Below are positions 45,202 to 53,273 of a stretch of 64,000 nt of DNA, one piece after another (position 1 is the stretch's first letter; each line of letters starts with the position of its first letter). Location: assembly GCA_017529865.1 (NCBI GenBank), contig JAFXNA010000009.1, forward strand, positions 1-64,000, in the 5' to 3' direction. Position numbers and translations under genes: made by a program. The notes under the pieces are model-generated. The model saw only the letters and a program-made list of their open reading frames with translations. It did not search any database and was not told the origin of the DNA. Origin of the DNA: Bacteroidaceae bacterium (GTDB taxonomy: Bacteria; Bacteroidota; Bacteroidia; Bacteroidales; Bacteroidaceae).

Positions 45202-45776
45202 GTTAACTCCTTGCATACGGAAGGTTTCCATTTCATCCGCCTGCACACGGCCTTGTAGTTGGACACTATATCACCCAATTTGCTATCCAAGTCTTCCATG
45301 ACTTCCTTCTTTGACACTGTAAGCACGTCAGAAGAATATAAGGTGAGATATACCACGCCATGGTTCTTGGGCGTTCCATTGGATATTGTGACTTTCCCGT
45401 CGCCAGCCACAACGCTTATGTCGTAGTGCGTAGGAAACACGAGATACCCTTCACCTTGGAATTCTCCACTGGAGGATTCTTTCGTAGGAGCGTCTACGCC
45501 ACTGACATGTATATAAGTTCCGTCGTCAATGAACAGCCATTTTCCGACGAACTTCTTGGCGGCGTCCGCTATAAATCTTTTGCGCTCGGCGTTGGCTTTC
45601 CGTCGCCTTGCCTGTTCGTCACGGTATTCCGGGTCGAACTTAGCCATCTTTTTATTCTGCAGCGCTCTCCGCTTGGCTTCCAGTTCTGAAACGGCCTTGG
45701 TACGCTGTTCAATCTCGCAATTGATAGCGTCCAGTGCAGCATCATAATCTTTTTCAGTCTTCATTGTTTTTTGCAT
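45192..45776 (-). CDS. coiled-coil plus beta-domain protein, 194 aa
   Basis: Start at 45776, where GGAGCAAATT precedes the ATG; 45788 is the alternative. Residues 1-70 are a charged coiled coil, residues 75-165 are strand-rich (Lys-Trp-Leu-Phe-Ile-Asp-Asp-Gly-Thr-Tyr-Ile), and a basic helix closes it. It overlaps both neighbouring genes by 10-25 bases. No family is recognised. Confidence 0.75.
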   Translation of the reverse strand: MQKTMKTEKDYDAALDAINCEIEQRTKAVSELEAKRRALQNKKMAKFDPEYRDEQARRRKANAERKRFIADAAKKFVGKWLFIDDGTYIHVSGVDAPTKESSSGEFQGEGYLVFPTHYDISVVAGDGKVTISNGTPKNHGVVYLTLYSSDVLTVSKKEVMEDLDSKLGDIVSNYKAVCRRMKWKPSVCKELTWR

Positions 45777-45996
45777 AATTTGCTCCATTTTTCTTTATCA
45801 GTTTCAAAACATATTCGCAGCCTGCACTAAAAATCTCTTCGGCTGTTGATACTTGAACCAATCGTTCTTCTCCAGAAGAAGTTGTGCGATTTTCAGCTAA
45901 TCCTTCTTTTTCAAGAATATCCTGAATTTCATTTCGGTAAGGAATATATTTATCAATCTCTTCTTCGGTCAATTCGATTTCATCCAACTCATCCAT
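45754..45996 (-). CDS. hypothetical acidic protein, 80 aa
   Basis: ATG complement at 45996 after AAGGTAAACT. Starts with a Glu/Asp-rich stretch (Asp-Glu-Leu-Asp-Glu-Ile-Glu-Leu-Thr-Glu-Glu-Glu-Ile) then a helix; the 3' end overlaps the next gene. No family is recognised. Confidence 0.75.
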   Translation of the reverse strand: MDELDEIELTEEEIDKYIPYRNEIQDILEKEGLAENRTTSSGEERLVQVSTAEEIFSAGCEYVLKLIKKNGANYAKNNED

Positions 45997-46151
45997 AGTT
46001 TACCTTTTTTCTTAACATTGGTTTTCTCCATCAGCGGTCCAAGCGAATCCAGCATAAAAATGGAAGCCATAGCATCATCACCATCTTTGGAAGTGGAATG
46101 AGCTATATCCACCAACTCTTTAAGGTATGCGTCCAATGTTTTCTCCATCAC
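45969..46151 (-). CDS. hypothetical protein, 60 aa
   Basis: Follows a good binding site (AGGAGTGAGTG) and overlaps both flanking genes by about 30 bases. Helical, with a basic Lys-Lys-Lys-Gly-Lys segment. The overlaps lower certainty, but the start signal is strong. Confidence 0.65.
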   Translation of the reverse strand: MMEKTLDAYLKELVDIAHSTSKDGDDAMASIFMLDSLGPLMEKTNVKKKGKLWMSWMKSN

Positions 46152-46413
46152 TCACTCCTGGTTCTGGGATAAATTCTGCTTGCAACAAAGCAACCTGTTC
46201 TTTCAGCTTTACAATCTCCTTGTCCTTCTCCGCAATCGTCGTAACATCTTCTCTCATTGATATTTGCAGGTTGTGGATTTCATTTCGGGCGCACGAAAGG
46301 TTGTATCGGTATTCGTCACGCTCCGCCTTAATAGTCGAGATTACTTCATCGGCTTCGGACTTGAGGTAGGCCTCAAACCCTTCTCTTGTAATAAATGCTT
46401 TCAGTTCGCTCAT
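46120..46413 (-). CDS. coiled-coil hypothetical protein, 97 aa
   Basis: Residues 15-80 form a long heptad-like helix rich in Glu, Lys, Leu and Ile; the last 15 residues are Gly/Pro-containing. A small structural or oligomeric protein is suggested; no family is recognised. Confidence 0.8.
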   Translation of the reverse strand: MSELKAFITREGFEAYLKSEADEVISTIKAERDEYRYNLSCARNEIHNLQISMREDVTTIAEKDKEIVKLKEQVALLQAEFIPEPGVSDGENIGRIP

Positions 46414-46592
46414 TTGTGCCCATCCTTGACGAGTGAAATTGACATTTCGGTATCGTGGTTATTCCCTGCAAGTTGCCCACGCACTTCGGCAGGGAGGATG
46501 TCGTCTGGAATGTCGGCAATGTAAGTTTCGTGTGTTGTCGGAATATCCGCCGAAATACCGCCATACCAATGAATCGTAAATGCTAACTTCAT
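46410..46592 (-). CDS. hypothetical protein, 60 aa
   Basis: Start at 46592, with GAGGAGTACAA upstream. Begins with a strand (Leu-Ala-Phe-Thr-Ile-His-Trp-Tyr); the rest is mixed. Its stop overlaps the next ATG by 4 bases. No family is recognised. Confidence 0.75.
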   Translation of the reverse strand: MKLAFTIHWYGGISADIPTTHETYIADIPDDILPAEVRGQLAGNNHDTEMSISLVKDGHK

Positions 46593-46608
46593 TTGTACTC
46601 CTCTGCCT

Positions 46609-47211
46609 TTAAGCATTCTTAAGTGCTTCTTCTATCATATTTGACATCTGAGGGCATACCCACCTGTTTTCGGACTGGTCGATAAACGCATTACGAGCAA
46701 GTTCAGACATCCGTTTTTCCCAGAATGCTAACGCTTCCTGCAATTCTTCATCGGTTAATACATGCAGCTTTCCAAGGAAACTTCTGCCAAGTTCATAGGC
46801 CATCCAGTCGTTACCACGCTTTTCCAAACTAATGAACATCTCAGTGTTGTCATCAAGTGTAGCGTAGGTATCACCACTGTACATGTGTCTAACAGCCATG
46901 CACACCTTAGACTTATCACGATAGCTGACTATCTTTGCAAAATAGATGTTGACATAATCATATTCATTGGTGACAACACCATTTTCCTTGCAGTAAGTAT
47001 GATGCTGTATCACAGAATCGCCAAATGTGAACGCATTGCCTACAAGAGACTTGCAGAAAGGAATGCTCTCGGCATTGTCCGTTATCCACTTACGTTTCTT
47101 TTCGTCCTCTTCATATTCCCATTCCTTATGAGTGATTTCATCCTGCTGATTACGCAAGGCTTCTATCTTCTTTTCGAGAGCCTTTATTTTATTAACTGCC
47201 TCTTTTCTCAT
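46609..47211 (-). CDS. hypothetical protein, 200 aa
   Basis: Start at 47211 (ATGAGGAAACC upstream), 47232 possible. The first 45 residues are a coiled coil; the middle is strand-rich with several aromatic residues (Tyr-Asp-Tyr-Val-Asn-Ile-Tyr-Phe); the end is helical. Resembles in plan the 45192 protein (coil, beta part, helix). No family is recognised. Confidence 0.8.
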   Translation of the reverse strand: MRKEAVNKIKALEKKIEALRNQQDEITHKEWEYEEDEKKRKWITDNAESIPFCKSLVGNAFTFGDSVIQHHTYCKENGVVTNEYDYVNIYFAKIVSYRDKSKVCMAVRHMYSGDTYATLDDNTEMFISLEKRGNDWMAYELGRSFLGKLHVLTDEELQEALAFWEKRMSELARNAFIDQSENRWVCPQMSNMIEEALKNA

Positions 47212-47218
47212 GGTTTCC

Positions 47219-47626
47219 TCATGCCTTTTCAATAAGTTTCCGCAGTTCGTCTGCGGGAATATCCTCGATACGCTGAGCCTTCACTTCGATGGAATAGTAC
47301 CCGTGGCACAAGTGTGCATGGCCTTCCTTCCACGCTTTAATACGCTCGGGCGACGGGGCTCGCTTATTGTGGTCCACAAGTACATCCAAGTTAAGCAGGA
47401 ACCCACCGTCCGCAACATGGGACACTTCCCATTTGCTAATGGGATAGTAAGTGTCATTAGGGGATATGTAGGTGAGCAGGGATGCAATCGAGTCGTACTT
47501 ACCACGGTAATCCAGATTAGTGGAACCGAGGCATTCACGCCCCGCCATCCAACCAGTCTTCGGGTCATCAGGGTATGCTTCAAACAGGGTGAGCATAGCC
47601 GAGCGAACATAGAAAAGTTTTTTCAT
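47219..47626 (-). CDS. hypothetical protein, 135 aa
   Basis: Start at 47626 (GGAGATTTGT upstream). Basic strand at the N-terminus (Lys-Lys-Leu-Phe-Tyr-Val-Arg), Gly/Tyr-rich middle and a His-containing segment (Glu-Gly-His-Ala-His-Leu-Cys-His-Gly-Tyr) near residue 105, possibly a metal site. No family is recognised. Confidence 0.8.
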   Translation of the reverse strand: MKKLFYVRSAMLTLFEAYPDDPKTGWMAGRECLGSTNLDYRGKYDSIASLLTYISPNDTYYPISKWEVSHVADGGFLLNLDVLVDHNKRAPSPERIKAWKEGHAHLCHGYYSIEVKAQRIEDIPADELRKLIEKA

Positions 47627-47649
47627 ACAAATCTCCAAACTAGATTTGA

Positions 47650-48396
47650 TTAGGATGCCGCACAGGAAGCAGCGCCACCCATGTTGTTGTAGCCTCGTAT
47701 GTCGTCAAGTACCTTGGTACAGGCCTTGCTCAACCGTTCTTCTTCCGCATCAGCCTTGGCAATAATGTCTCTGTCTATACGCCATTCTTCAAATGTCTTG
47801 ACATCAATATGAGGGGAACTTGCCTGAGGCTTACGACCTTTAAGCCGCTTCGAAAATTCTTTGATAATGTAGTTATAATAATTACCGAGGTCTGCCTTCA
47901 GAGAAGGTTCATCCTTGTACAAACCCTGCCTCTTGATATCCTTTTCAGTTGCATCCATCAGAGGAAGAACACCAGCAGGGCATAAAGACACTTGGTTAAA
48001 CGTAGATGAACTGTAATCAAAGTCAGTCAGATTAAAATTAGAGTTGTCAAAAATACGGAGAAAATACTTGTCCAACGACTTTACCGCAGCGTCCACCTGT
48101 TCAATATGATAGATGATGCTGTCAATCAATGAATCACCCTGTTTCGCACTCGGGTAGTCCATTGCACGAGTGTACAGATGCTTCACATTAGTGCAATGAA
48201 CTTTCCACAGTTGTTCATCGCTAAATACACCTGATGATACAATGAACCGAAGTTCATCCTGCGCAGTTTCCACCTTCAATCGGCCCATGAATGGAACCAA
48301 CTTGGGATTCACTGCGATATTCTTGTTGAACCAGGCCAAAACATAGGCAGGACGGTCGGACTTCGGGGTAAATAACCATTTGAGATATGCAAGCAT
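47650..48396 (-). CDS. hypothetical protein, 248 aa
   Basis: First gene of the operon behind the promoter at 48430. Helical with an aromatic N-terminus (Tyr-Leu-Lys-Trp-Leu-Phe); the last 15 residues are Gly/Ala-rich and end in a Cys-Ala-Ala-Ser motif. No family is recognised. Confidence 0.8.
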   Translation of the reverse strand: MLAYLKWLFTPKSDRPAYVLAWFNKNIAVNPKLVPFMGRLKVETAQDELRFIVSSGVFSDEQLWKVHCTNVKHLYTRAMDYPSAKQGDSLIDSIIYHIEQVDAAVKSLDKYFLRIFDNSNFNLTDFDYSSSTFNQVSLCPAGVLPLMDATEKDIKRQGLYKDEPSLKADLGNYYNYIIKEFSKRLKGRKPQASSPHIDVKTFEEWRIDRDIIAKADAEEERLSKACTKVLDDIRGYNNMGGAASCAAS

Positions 48397-48429
48397 GTTT
48401 GTTCCTTTTGTTTTTGTGCTACATGTGTT

Positions 48430-48466
48430 AATATAGACAATTAAACCCGCTTTGTCAAGCGGGTTT
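48430..48466 (-). promoter_or_regulatory. promoter with its -35 box in a hairpin loop (second of three)
   Basis: - strand TTGACA (48453-48458), 17 bp, TATATT (48430-48435). AAACCCGC/GCGGGTTT arms (48443-48466) enclose the -35 box. Confidence 0.75.
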
Positions 48467-48490
48467 CTGTAAATTTTATGACTTTTTTAG

Positions 48491-48919
48491 TTAACAGGTG
48501 TAAACATGGTTAATCCATGCGGTTCCAATCAGTTTCTTGTCATTCATGGAATCGCCGAACAATACCTTGTTGTTTGCAGGGTCGCATACGACGCATACCA
48601 TCTTTCGGTCGAAATCCATTCCGCAGTTGCCGACAACACGATATACCTCGCCTTCCTTGCAGTCGAAGAAGGGGATTTCCGTCGGTTCCTTATACGGTTT
48701 CCAGTCGGAAGGGATATCGGCGGCATGGTCGAACGGCCAGTCATCAGCACCGTCACCGAGATTGATGAGGGCAAGCCACTTCCCTGTTCTGGCATCGAAG
48801 CCCGTTACCCAGAGCTTTCTAGGCTGGATATCGTCCCTGTCGTTCCAGACGAGCTTTTCGACAGGCTTTTCAAAATGGTACTTGCCGATGGGTTTCAAAT
48901 CCTGCTTTGTGTAGTTCAT
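48491..48919 (-). CDS. hypothetical protein, 142 aa
   Basis: ATG complement at 48919 after AAGGAGATAAAC. Begins Met-Asn-Tyr-Thr-Lys; Trp- and Asp-rich, with four Cys in residues 86-142 including Cys-Val-Val-Cys. No family is recognised. It is the last gene before the promoter of the following operon. Confidence 0.8.
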   Translation of the reverse strand: MNYTKQDLKPIGKYHFEKPVEKLVWNDRDDIQPRKLWVTGFDARTGKWLALINLGDGADDWPFDHAADIPSDWKPYKEPTEIPFFDCKEGEVYRVVGNCGMDFDRKMVCVVCDPANNKVLFGDSMNDKKLIGTAWINHVYTC

Positions 48920-48952
48920 GTTTATCTCCTTTTTGAGAATTGTTGCAACTTT

Positions 48953-49153
48953 TTATCGACCGAAGATTAGAATTCCTGCTGCGATTGCAGCGATAGGATA
49001 TCCGAACATAATGCACGCGCATCCGAGATTGGACCAGTGATACCATTTGGCATAGGGATATGCCATCCCGAAGCCAAACGCCCATGCGAACAGTGCGGCT
49101 AGATAGATTATGAGTGCGACGATGATGTAGATACCGATGTATAATGCAGTCAT
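48953..49153 (-). CDS. membrane protein, 66 aa
   Basis: Two hydrophobic segments (about residues 4-24 and 42-64) around a Tyr/Trp-rich loop. Its ATG overlaps the upstream stop by 4 bases (ATGA). Confidence 0.8.
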   Translation of the reverse strand: MTALYIGIYIIVALIIYLAALFAWAFGFGMAYPYAKWYHWSNLGCACIMFGYPIAAIAAGILIFGR

Positions 49154-49635
49154 TTGTCAACCCCCACAGGTTTGATATCTCTGTTGCTACATATTCCGAT
49201 ACCCTCTGGACTTGTCAGGTAGTCAACACATTCCTTGATTGTGGCGAACGACGGGTATACTTCACCATCATCAAACTTGCAGTTAAAAAGGCTAATGGAT
49301 TTGTCATTATCACTCGTCTCTCGGGACAGAACGGAACTGTACCAGCATTTCGAGATGTTGAAAATCATGCAATGGGTAATCCCGTGAACCATACTGTCGT
49401 TCCATTCGAACTTCTCGTCCACACGGCCCTGCCACACGCATCCTGGCAACTTATTCTGGTCAGGGTCGTGGTCTTCCCACATGCTGCCACCAGGAACTTC
49501 CTTGAACGGGTCAAGGTTGAATCTTGCCGTTTTAATCAATTCGTTGAGGTCAGCGTGTTTCCACTGCATCACCCAGACATTCATGGGGCCGCCTTTAGGG
49601 CTCTGCTCAGCGTGTACTCTTCTCATCATGTACAT
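49150..49635 (-). CDS. hypothetical protein, 161 aa
   Basis: Start at 49635, strongly supported by AAAGGAGAAGCAAC; an internal Met at residue 18 is a weaker option. Trp-containing N-terminus, acidic Asp/His-rich middle, a possible helix with Cys at the C-terminal third. No family is recognised. Confidence 0.75.
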   Translation of the reverse strand: MYMMRRVHAEQSPKGGPMNVWVMQWKHADLNELIKTARFNLDPFKEVPGGSMWEDHDPDQNKLPGCVWQGRVDEKFEWNDSMVHGITHCMIFNISKCWYSSVLSRETSDNDKSISLFNCKFDDGEVYPSFATIKECVDYLTSPEGIGICSNRDIKPVGVDK

Positions 49636-49879
49636 GTTGCTTCTCCTTTAATTCTTGCTCTTTGCACCACTCGGCGAAATCGCCCATCTGCCTGACGATT
49701 TCCTCTTCTTCCTCCTCATGCATCCTGATGTACTTTTGCAAACCCCTTTGGTTGAACCTACATCCGAGTTCACCCTTTTTGTTCTCGTAGATGAATTCGT
49801 CGTCATCGCCAAAAAGTCTGCAGGTCGGGTACCCTTCCTGGTAGTCGTAACTTTCGTATGGACATCCGTTGCAACGCAT
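49607..49879 (-). CDS. zinc-binding-like protein, 90 aa
   Basis: Four Cys are spaced Cys-x2-Cys near residue 3, Cys near residue 20 and Cys near residue 40 in a Tyr-rich N-terminal half, a plausible metal site, followed by a Glu-rich helix. Overlaps the next gene by 29 bases. Confidence 0.75.
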   Translation of the reverse strand: MRCNGCPYESYDYQEGYPTCRLFGDDDEFIYENKKGELGCRFNQRGLQKYIRMHEEEEEEIVRQMGDFAEWCKEQELKEKQHVHDEKSTR

Positions 49880-50262
49880 TAGAAGTGCTCGTCGTTGATA
49901 AGCTTAGTTAGCGCATGCACATTAGCATTCGCCGCTTCAATAGCATACTTCTGAGCATCCGTCATTCCTCCCATTTTAAGGAGTTCATACATCTTATGCT
50001 CAAATTCACGTGCATCCCTGCCGAAAAGATGGCCAACATCGGTGTCCTTTGCATTGAGCTTATCAGCGACTGCCTGTGCTTCCGCATAAGTGGAATAATA
50101 CTTCTTGTTCTTGTAGAAGTCGTTCTTGATGTCGGACTTCTTCTTGAACTGAAGCACATCCACGCTATAGGTGTAAGATGCCGAACTGAAATACACAAAG
50201 TAGTGTATGTCTCTGCGGGCATCATAGTCCTTGATTTTTTCTTCGAATGATTGGTATGCCAT
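49879..50262 (-). CDS. hypothetical protein, 127 aa
   Basis: ATG complement at 50262 after AAGGAGTTTAAAA; its stop overlaps the next ATG by one base. Charged helix, Tyr-rich middle, Ala-rich C-terminal helix. No family is recognised. Confidence 0.8.
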   Translation of the reverse strand: MAYQSFEEKIKDYDARRDIHYFVYFSSASYTYSVDVLQFKKKSDIKNDFYKNKKYYSTYAEAQAVADKLNAKDTDVGHLFGRDAREFEHKMYELLKMGGMTDAQKYAIEAANANVHALTKLINDEHF

Positions 50263-50279
50263 TTTTAAACTCCTTTGGG

Positions 50280-50687
50280 TTAAATGTCTTCCGTCAATTG
50301 GTCAATGTAACGGAAGGCTTCGTTAAACTTCTTGAACACCTTAGTAAGTGTCGATTGTTTGTCTTGATAGAAGAACTTGACCTTGCACTTCTTGTACTTG
50401 CCATAATCGGAGGCAAGCGTACACACATCGGTAGATACCGTTACGATGTTAAACTCCGTCCCAGCCGTCTCAAGGAACAGGTCGATGATGCTCTTTGTAC
50501 GAACAGCAGCATCCTTCGGCATGAGATGTGTTTCAGGATACAGAATAGCGCATCCATCCAGTTTTGCAAATTGCTTCTTGATGCGACCGTCATCGTAACC
50601 ACGAATAAACCTGACGCTTGCAATACGCTCGATTGCTTCCTTTGTAGGATTCACAATGACATTGATTGTCTTTTTCGGTGCTTTCAT
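50280..50687 (-). CDS. hypothetical basic protein, 135 aa
   Basis: Starts Met-Lys-Ala-Pro-Lys-Lys; contains strands and basic patches, with a Lys-rich Cys-Lys-Val-Lys-Phe segment. First gene of the operon driven from 50716. No family is recognised. Confidence 0.8.
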   Translation of the reverse strand: MKAPKKTINVIVNPTKEAIERIASVRFIRGYDDGRIKKQFAKLDGCAILYPETHLMPKDAAVRTKSIIDLFLETAGTEFNIVTVSTDVCTLASDYGKYKKCKVKFFYQDKQSTLTKVFKKFNEAFRYIDQLTEDI

Positions 50688-50715
50688 TTTGGTTTCCTTT
50701 TGTGTTTACGTGAAT

Positions 50716-50751
50716 AATATAGATAATTAAACCCCCTTTGTCAAGGGGGTT
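50716..50751 (-). promoter_or_regulatory. promoter with its -35 box in a hairpin loop (third of three)
   Basis: - strand TTGACA (50739-50744), 17 bp, TATATT (50716-50721). AACCCCC/GGGGGTT arms (50730-50751) enclose the -35 box. Confidence 0.75.
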
Positions 50752-50782
50752 GATTAAATTTTCTATATTTTTTCAAATCATG

Positions 50783-51025
50783 TCAATCATAAAGGAAAAG
50801 CTCTGCTATTTCCTCAATACTACGCTCGGTATAATAAGCCTTACCATCAGCCGACATTTCGATTTCTTCAAACTTATATTGTATTGACGGAAACGAAAAC
50901 ATCGCGTCAGACCCAGAATAATATACTATTAACGCATCACCCATACGCCTGACTCCAAACGCCTTGGATAGGTTTAACGAGTATGCATCAGTCTTATCTT
51001 TCTTGTTTGTGATTTTTACCTTCAT
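50783..51025 (-). CDS. hypothetical protein, 80 aa
   Basis: Start at 51025 (GCGAGGAAGTATT upstream). A basic N-terminus followed by a strand-rich part (Ala-Leu-Ile-Val-Tyr-Tyr) and an acidic helix. No family is recognised. Confidence 0.75.
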   Translation of the reverse strand: MKVKITNKKDKTDAYSLNLSKAFGVRRMGDALIVYYSGSDAMFSFPSIQYKFEEIEMSADGKAYYTERSIEEIAELFLYD

Positions 51026-51042
51026 AATACTTCCTCGCTTTT

Positions 51043-51204
51043 TCAAGGTCTTTTTTCGAACGAACTTCCTGTTTCGTCTTCGTAGAACTTCTTTGCACCC
51101 TCGTAGCCACCAGACAGGGCGGCAGCGGATATGCCAACCCGTGTGAACAGTTCGAACTGTCTCTGGTCAATCGGATTTAATTCAGTAGTGCCACTCTTGC
51201 ACAT
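51043..51204 (-). CDS. small hypothetical protein, 53 aa
   Basis: Open from ATG complement at 51204 (after GTGAGGCTGAACA) to a stop at 51043. The start overlaps the end of the 51182 gene by 23 bases. An Ala/Gly-rich middle (Ser-Ala-Ala-Ala-Leu-Ser-Gly-Gly) and an acidic-aromatic end. No family is recognised. Confidence 0.65.
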   Translation of the reverse strand: MCKSGTTELNPIDQRQFELFTRVGISAAALSGGYEGAKKFYEDETGSSFEKRP

Positions 51205-51430
51205 TGTTCAGCCTCACGAACTTGGTCTTGCCCTCTTCGGTCCAAGTACGGTACACTTCCCCGTTGTCCCAACGGACTATGCGTTCATCTGGTCGTTCCA
51301 TGGATACATCATACTGGATTGTGCATCCGTTTCCAGAGTTAATGAATGCAATTTCTACAATACGGTCTTGTGCATCATAATACTTCAACAGAGTATTATT
51401 ATCACAGAATTCATGCCTGACGGCGTTCAT
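51182..51430 (-). CDS. hypothetical protein, 82 aa
   Basis: Strand-rich sequence with repeated Trp and Tyr (Arg-Trp-Asp-Asn-Gly-Glu-Val-Tyr-Arg-Thr-Trp), compatible with a small beta fold. Overlaps the preceding stop by 4 bases. No family is recognised. Confidence 0.8.
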   Translation of the reverse strand: MNAVRHEFCDNNTLLKYYDAQDRIVEIAFINSGNGCTIQYDVSMERPDERIVRWDNGEVYRTWTEEGKTKFVRLNNVQEWHY

Positions 51431-51621
51431 AAATTCTCCTTAATGGAACTTAGACTTTCCTCTCCCCTGTCCACGGTAACAAGGAACTTCCAGAACCCAA
51501 TTTCGATTGGTTCGATAGTGACCTTCGCTTTCGGGTATGTTTCCAGAGCAGCCTTGGCATACTGCAACGCCCCGTCAAGTGTGCTTTTCTTCTTCTCGAA
51601 CAGCAATGCCTGATTATCCAT
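51427..51621 (-). CDS. hypothetical protein, 64 aa
   Basis: Start at 51621 (GGGGTAAT upstream), since the longer frame to 51735 overlaps the zinc-ribbon gene. Lys/Ala helix, then strands Val-Thr-Ile-Glu-Pro-Ile and Phe-Leu-Val-Thr-Val. No family is recognised. Confidence 0.7.
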   Translation of the reverse strand: MDNQALLFEKKKSTLDGALQYAKAALETYPKAKVTIEPIEIGFWKFLVTVDRGEESLSSIKENL

Positions 51622-51622
51622 A

Positions 51623-51847
51623 TTACCCCAGAACAGCCTTGGCAGGTTTGTCTTCCACGGAGAAAGTGTTGCCGCAATCCTTTTCAGGGCACTTGACTTC
51701 AAGCCAGCGGCGACCGTTCGGGCAACGCTCTGCACATTTGCTATACTCGTCCGTACGGAACTCGCATCCGCAATTCGGGCAAGTGAAGGTCAATACAGCT
51801 CTCTTTTCTGGCTCTGGCTTCTTTCCAGGCTTGGTAATCTCAATCAT
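51623..51847 (-). CDS. zinc-ribbon protein, 74 aa
   Basis: Start at 51847 (GAGGAAACCC upstream). It has Cys-Pro-Asn-Cys-Gly-Cys near residue 23, further single Cys, and Cys-Pro-Glu-Lys-Asp-Cys near residue 53: a two-pair zinc ribbon in a basic, Pro-rich protein. First gene of the leftward operon; its promoter is at 51878. Confidence 0.8.
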   Translation of the reverse strand: MIEITKPGKKPEPEKRAVLTFTCPNCGCEFRTDEYSKCAERCPNGRRWLEVKCPEKDCGNTFSVEDKPAKAVLG

Positions 51848-51877
51848 GGGTTTCCTCATTAGTTAAATCCACCGTAT

Positions 51878-51906
51878 AATATACAATATGTACTTAAATA
51901 TGTCAA
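51878..51906 (-). promoter_or_regulatory. promoter for the operon from 51847 leftward
   Basis: - strand TTGACA (51901-51906), 17 bp, TATATT (51878-51883). Confidence 0.8.
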
Positions 51907-51949
51907 TCGAAAATTATACATTAAATAGGGAAATACACTTGGAAAAGAC

Positions 51950-52093
51950 ATGCTCAAAAGAATAGCAGATACTGTATTGGTAACTATTTTCATGCTCGGA
52001 GTAGCGGTTATCAGCCCCCTTTTGTTCGCCGCATACAAGGAAGCAAAGCACAAAGAAGATTGGTTCATGGACATCCTTGACAAAACGGAGTGA
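51950..52093 (+). CDS. small membrane protein, 47 aa
   Basis: Divergent from the operon at 51847. ATG at 51950 follows TTGGAAAAGAC. One hydrophobic segment spans about residues 8-26, then a charged tail. Its 3' end contains the -35 box of the methyltransferase promoter. No own promoter could be defined. Confidence 0.7.
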   Translation: MLKRIADTVLVTIFMLGVAVISPLLFAAYKEAKHKEDWFMDILDKTE

Positions 52094-52105
52094 ATTATCT
52101 ATATT
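52077..52105 (+). promoter_or_regulatory. promoter for the methyltransferase gene
   Basis: TTGACA at 52077 (inside the preceding gene), 17 bp, TATATT at 52100. Confidence 0.75.
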
Positions 52106-52134
52106 TCCAACACAAGACCTTCAACGGTAATTTA

Positions 52135-52941
52135 ATGCAATTAAACACAATATACAACATGAACTGCCTCGACCTGATGAAGGAAATGGACGCTGGATGC
52201 GTGGATGTAATCCTTACCTCCCCTCCATACAACACGAACAAGAAGGGGTCATCAAAGGTCAACACGAACACGGTTCATGCCAAGCAGGGCGAGTTTACGT
52301 ACGCCAGATACGACGGCTACGACGACAACCTTACCAACGACCAGTATTGCGACTTTGTTGCGGAATGTTTCAAGGGTTTCGACAAGGTGTTGAAACCGAA
52401 CGGTGTAATCCTGTGGAACGCCAGTTACGGCAACGAGAACGCAAATGCGATGTTCCTTGCGCTCAACCGCATCATTCAGGAAGGGTTTACAATCGCCGAC
52501 GTAATCACATGGAAAAAGAAGTCGGCGCTACCCGACAACCAGTCTCCGAACAAGGCGACACGACTCTGCGAGTTCGTCTATGTAATCGTTCGCTCGGGAG
52601 AGTTCAAGACTTTCAAGGCGAACAAGAAGGTGTCTTCGGTCAGGCCGACTGGACAGAAGATGTACTCCCCGTTCTACAACTTCATCGAGGCTCCCAACAA
52701 CGATGGAAAGAACAATCTCAACAAGGCCGCATTCAGTACCAAGCTGGTGACATCCCTGTTGGAACTGTATGCTCCACCAGAGAAGGAAACCGTGGTGTTC
52801 GACCCGTTCATCGGTACGGGTACAACCGCTGTCGGGGCCGTCGCATTAGGCATGCAGTACCTTGGCAGCGAAATATCTGCGGAACAGGTAAAGTACAGCA
52901 TTGAACGAATTAAGGTGGCAAAGGGGGAACAACCATGCTAG
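52135..52941 (+). CDS. N4/N6-type DNA methyltransferase, 268 aa
   Basis: Catalytic motif Thr-Ser-Pro-Pro-Tyr-Asn at residues 28-33 and SAM-binding motif Asp-Pro-Phe-Ile-Gly-Thr-Gly-Thr-Thr near the C-terminus (223-231): the motif order is that of class-beta amino-methyltransferases, modifying N6-adenine or N4-cytosine. Length is normal for the group. The frame is open from GTG at 52090, but the -10 box is inside that stretch, so ATG at 52135 (ACGGTAATTTA upstream) is chosen. No restriction enzyme is adjacent; protection from host restriction is the common phage role. Confidence 0.85.
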   Translation: MQLNTIYNMNCLDLMKEMDAGCVDVILTSPPYNTNKKGSSKVNTNTVHAKQGEFTYARYDGYDDNLTNDQYCDFVAECFKGFDKVLKPNGVILWNASYGNENANAMFLALNRIIQEGFTIADVITWKKKSALPDNQSPNKATRLCEFVYVIVRSGEFKTFKANKKVSSVRPTGQKMYSPFYNFIEAPNNDGKNNLNKAAFSTKLVTSLLELYAPPEKETVVFDPFIGTGTTAVGAVALGMQYLGSEISAEQVKYSIERIKVAKGEQPC

Positions 52942-53273
52942 ATAAGATTAACGAGGCATACTCCAACACGTTTGGCTCATACAAGGATAAAATCGACGCT
53001 GCATTCAAGATGTACCTGAAAGAGGGTGTTCCAGCGATGAGCCAACTCGAATTCTGGGAACATGTCGCAAAAATAATGGCAGACAACGCCGACAGTCTCT
53101 TCAAGCAAATGAAACGAGAACACGAGCATTTCCTAGCGTACAAGTTCGAACTGGACGAAAAGGAAAAGGAATTAAATTTCACGCACAAATCACCTCAGGA
53201 AATCTTCCAACAGTGGGAAACCCAGAAAGAAAAGGCAAGACAGAAAAATGACGCAAACCGAAGAAAAATATGA
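52935..53273 (+). CDS. coiled-coil hypothetical protein, 112 aa
   Basis: Starts 7 bases before the methyltransferase stop. Almost entirely helical and charged, with a Lys/Glu-rich last 40 residues. Its end overlaps the next gene by 26 bases, so the three genes are probably co-translated. No family is recognised. Confidence 0.8.
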   Translation: MLDKINEAYSNTFGSYKDKIDAAFKMYLKEGVPAMSQLEFWEHVAKIMADNADSLFKQMKREHEHFLAYKFELDEKEKELNFTHKSPQEIFQQWETQKEKARQKNDANRRKI

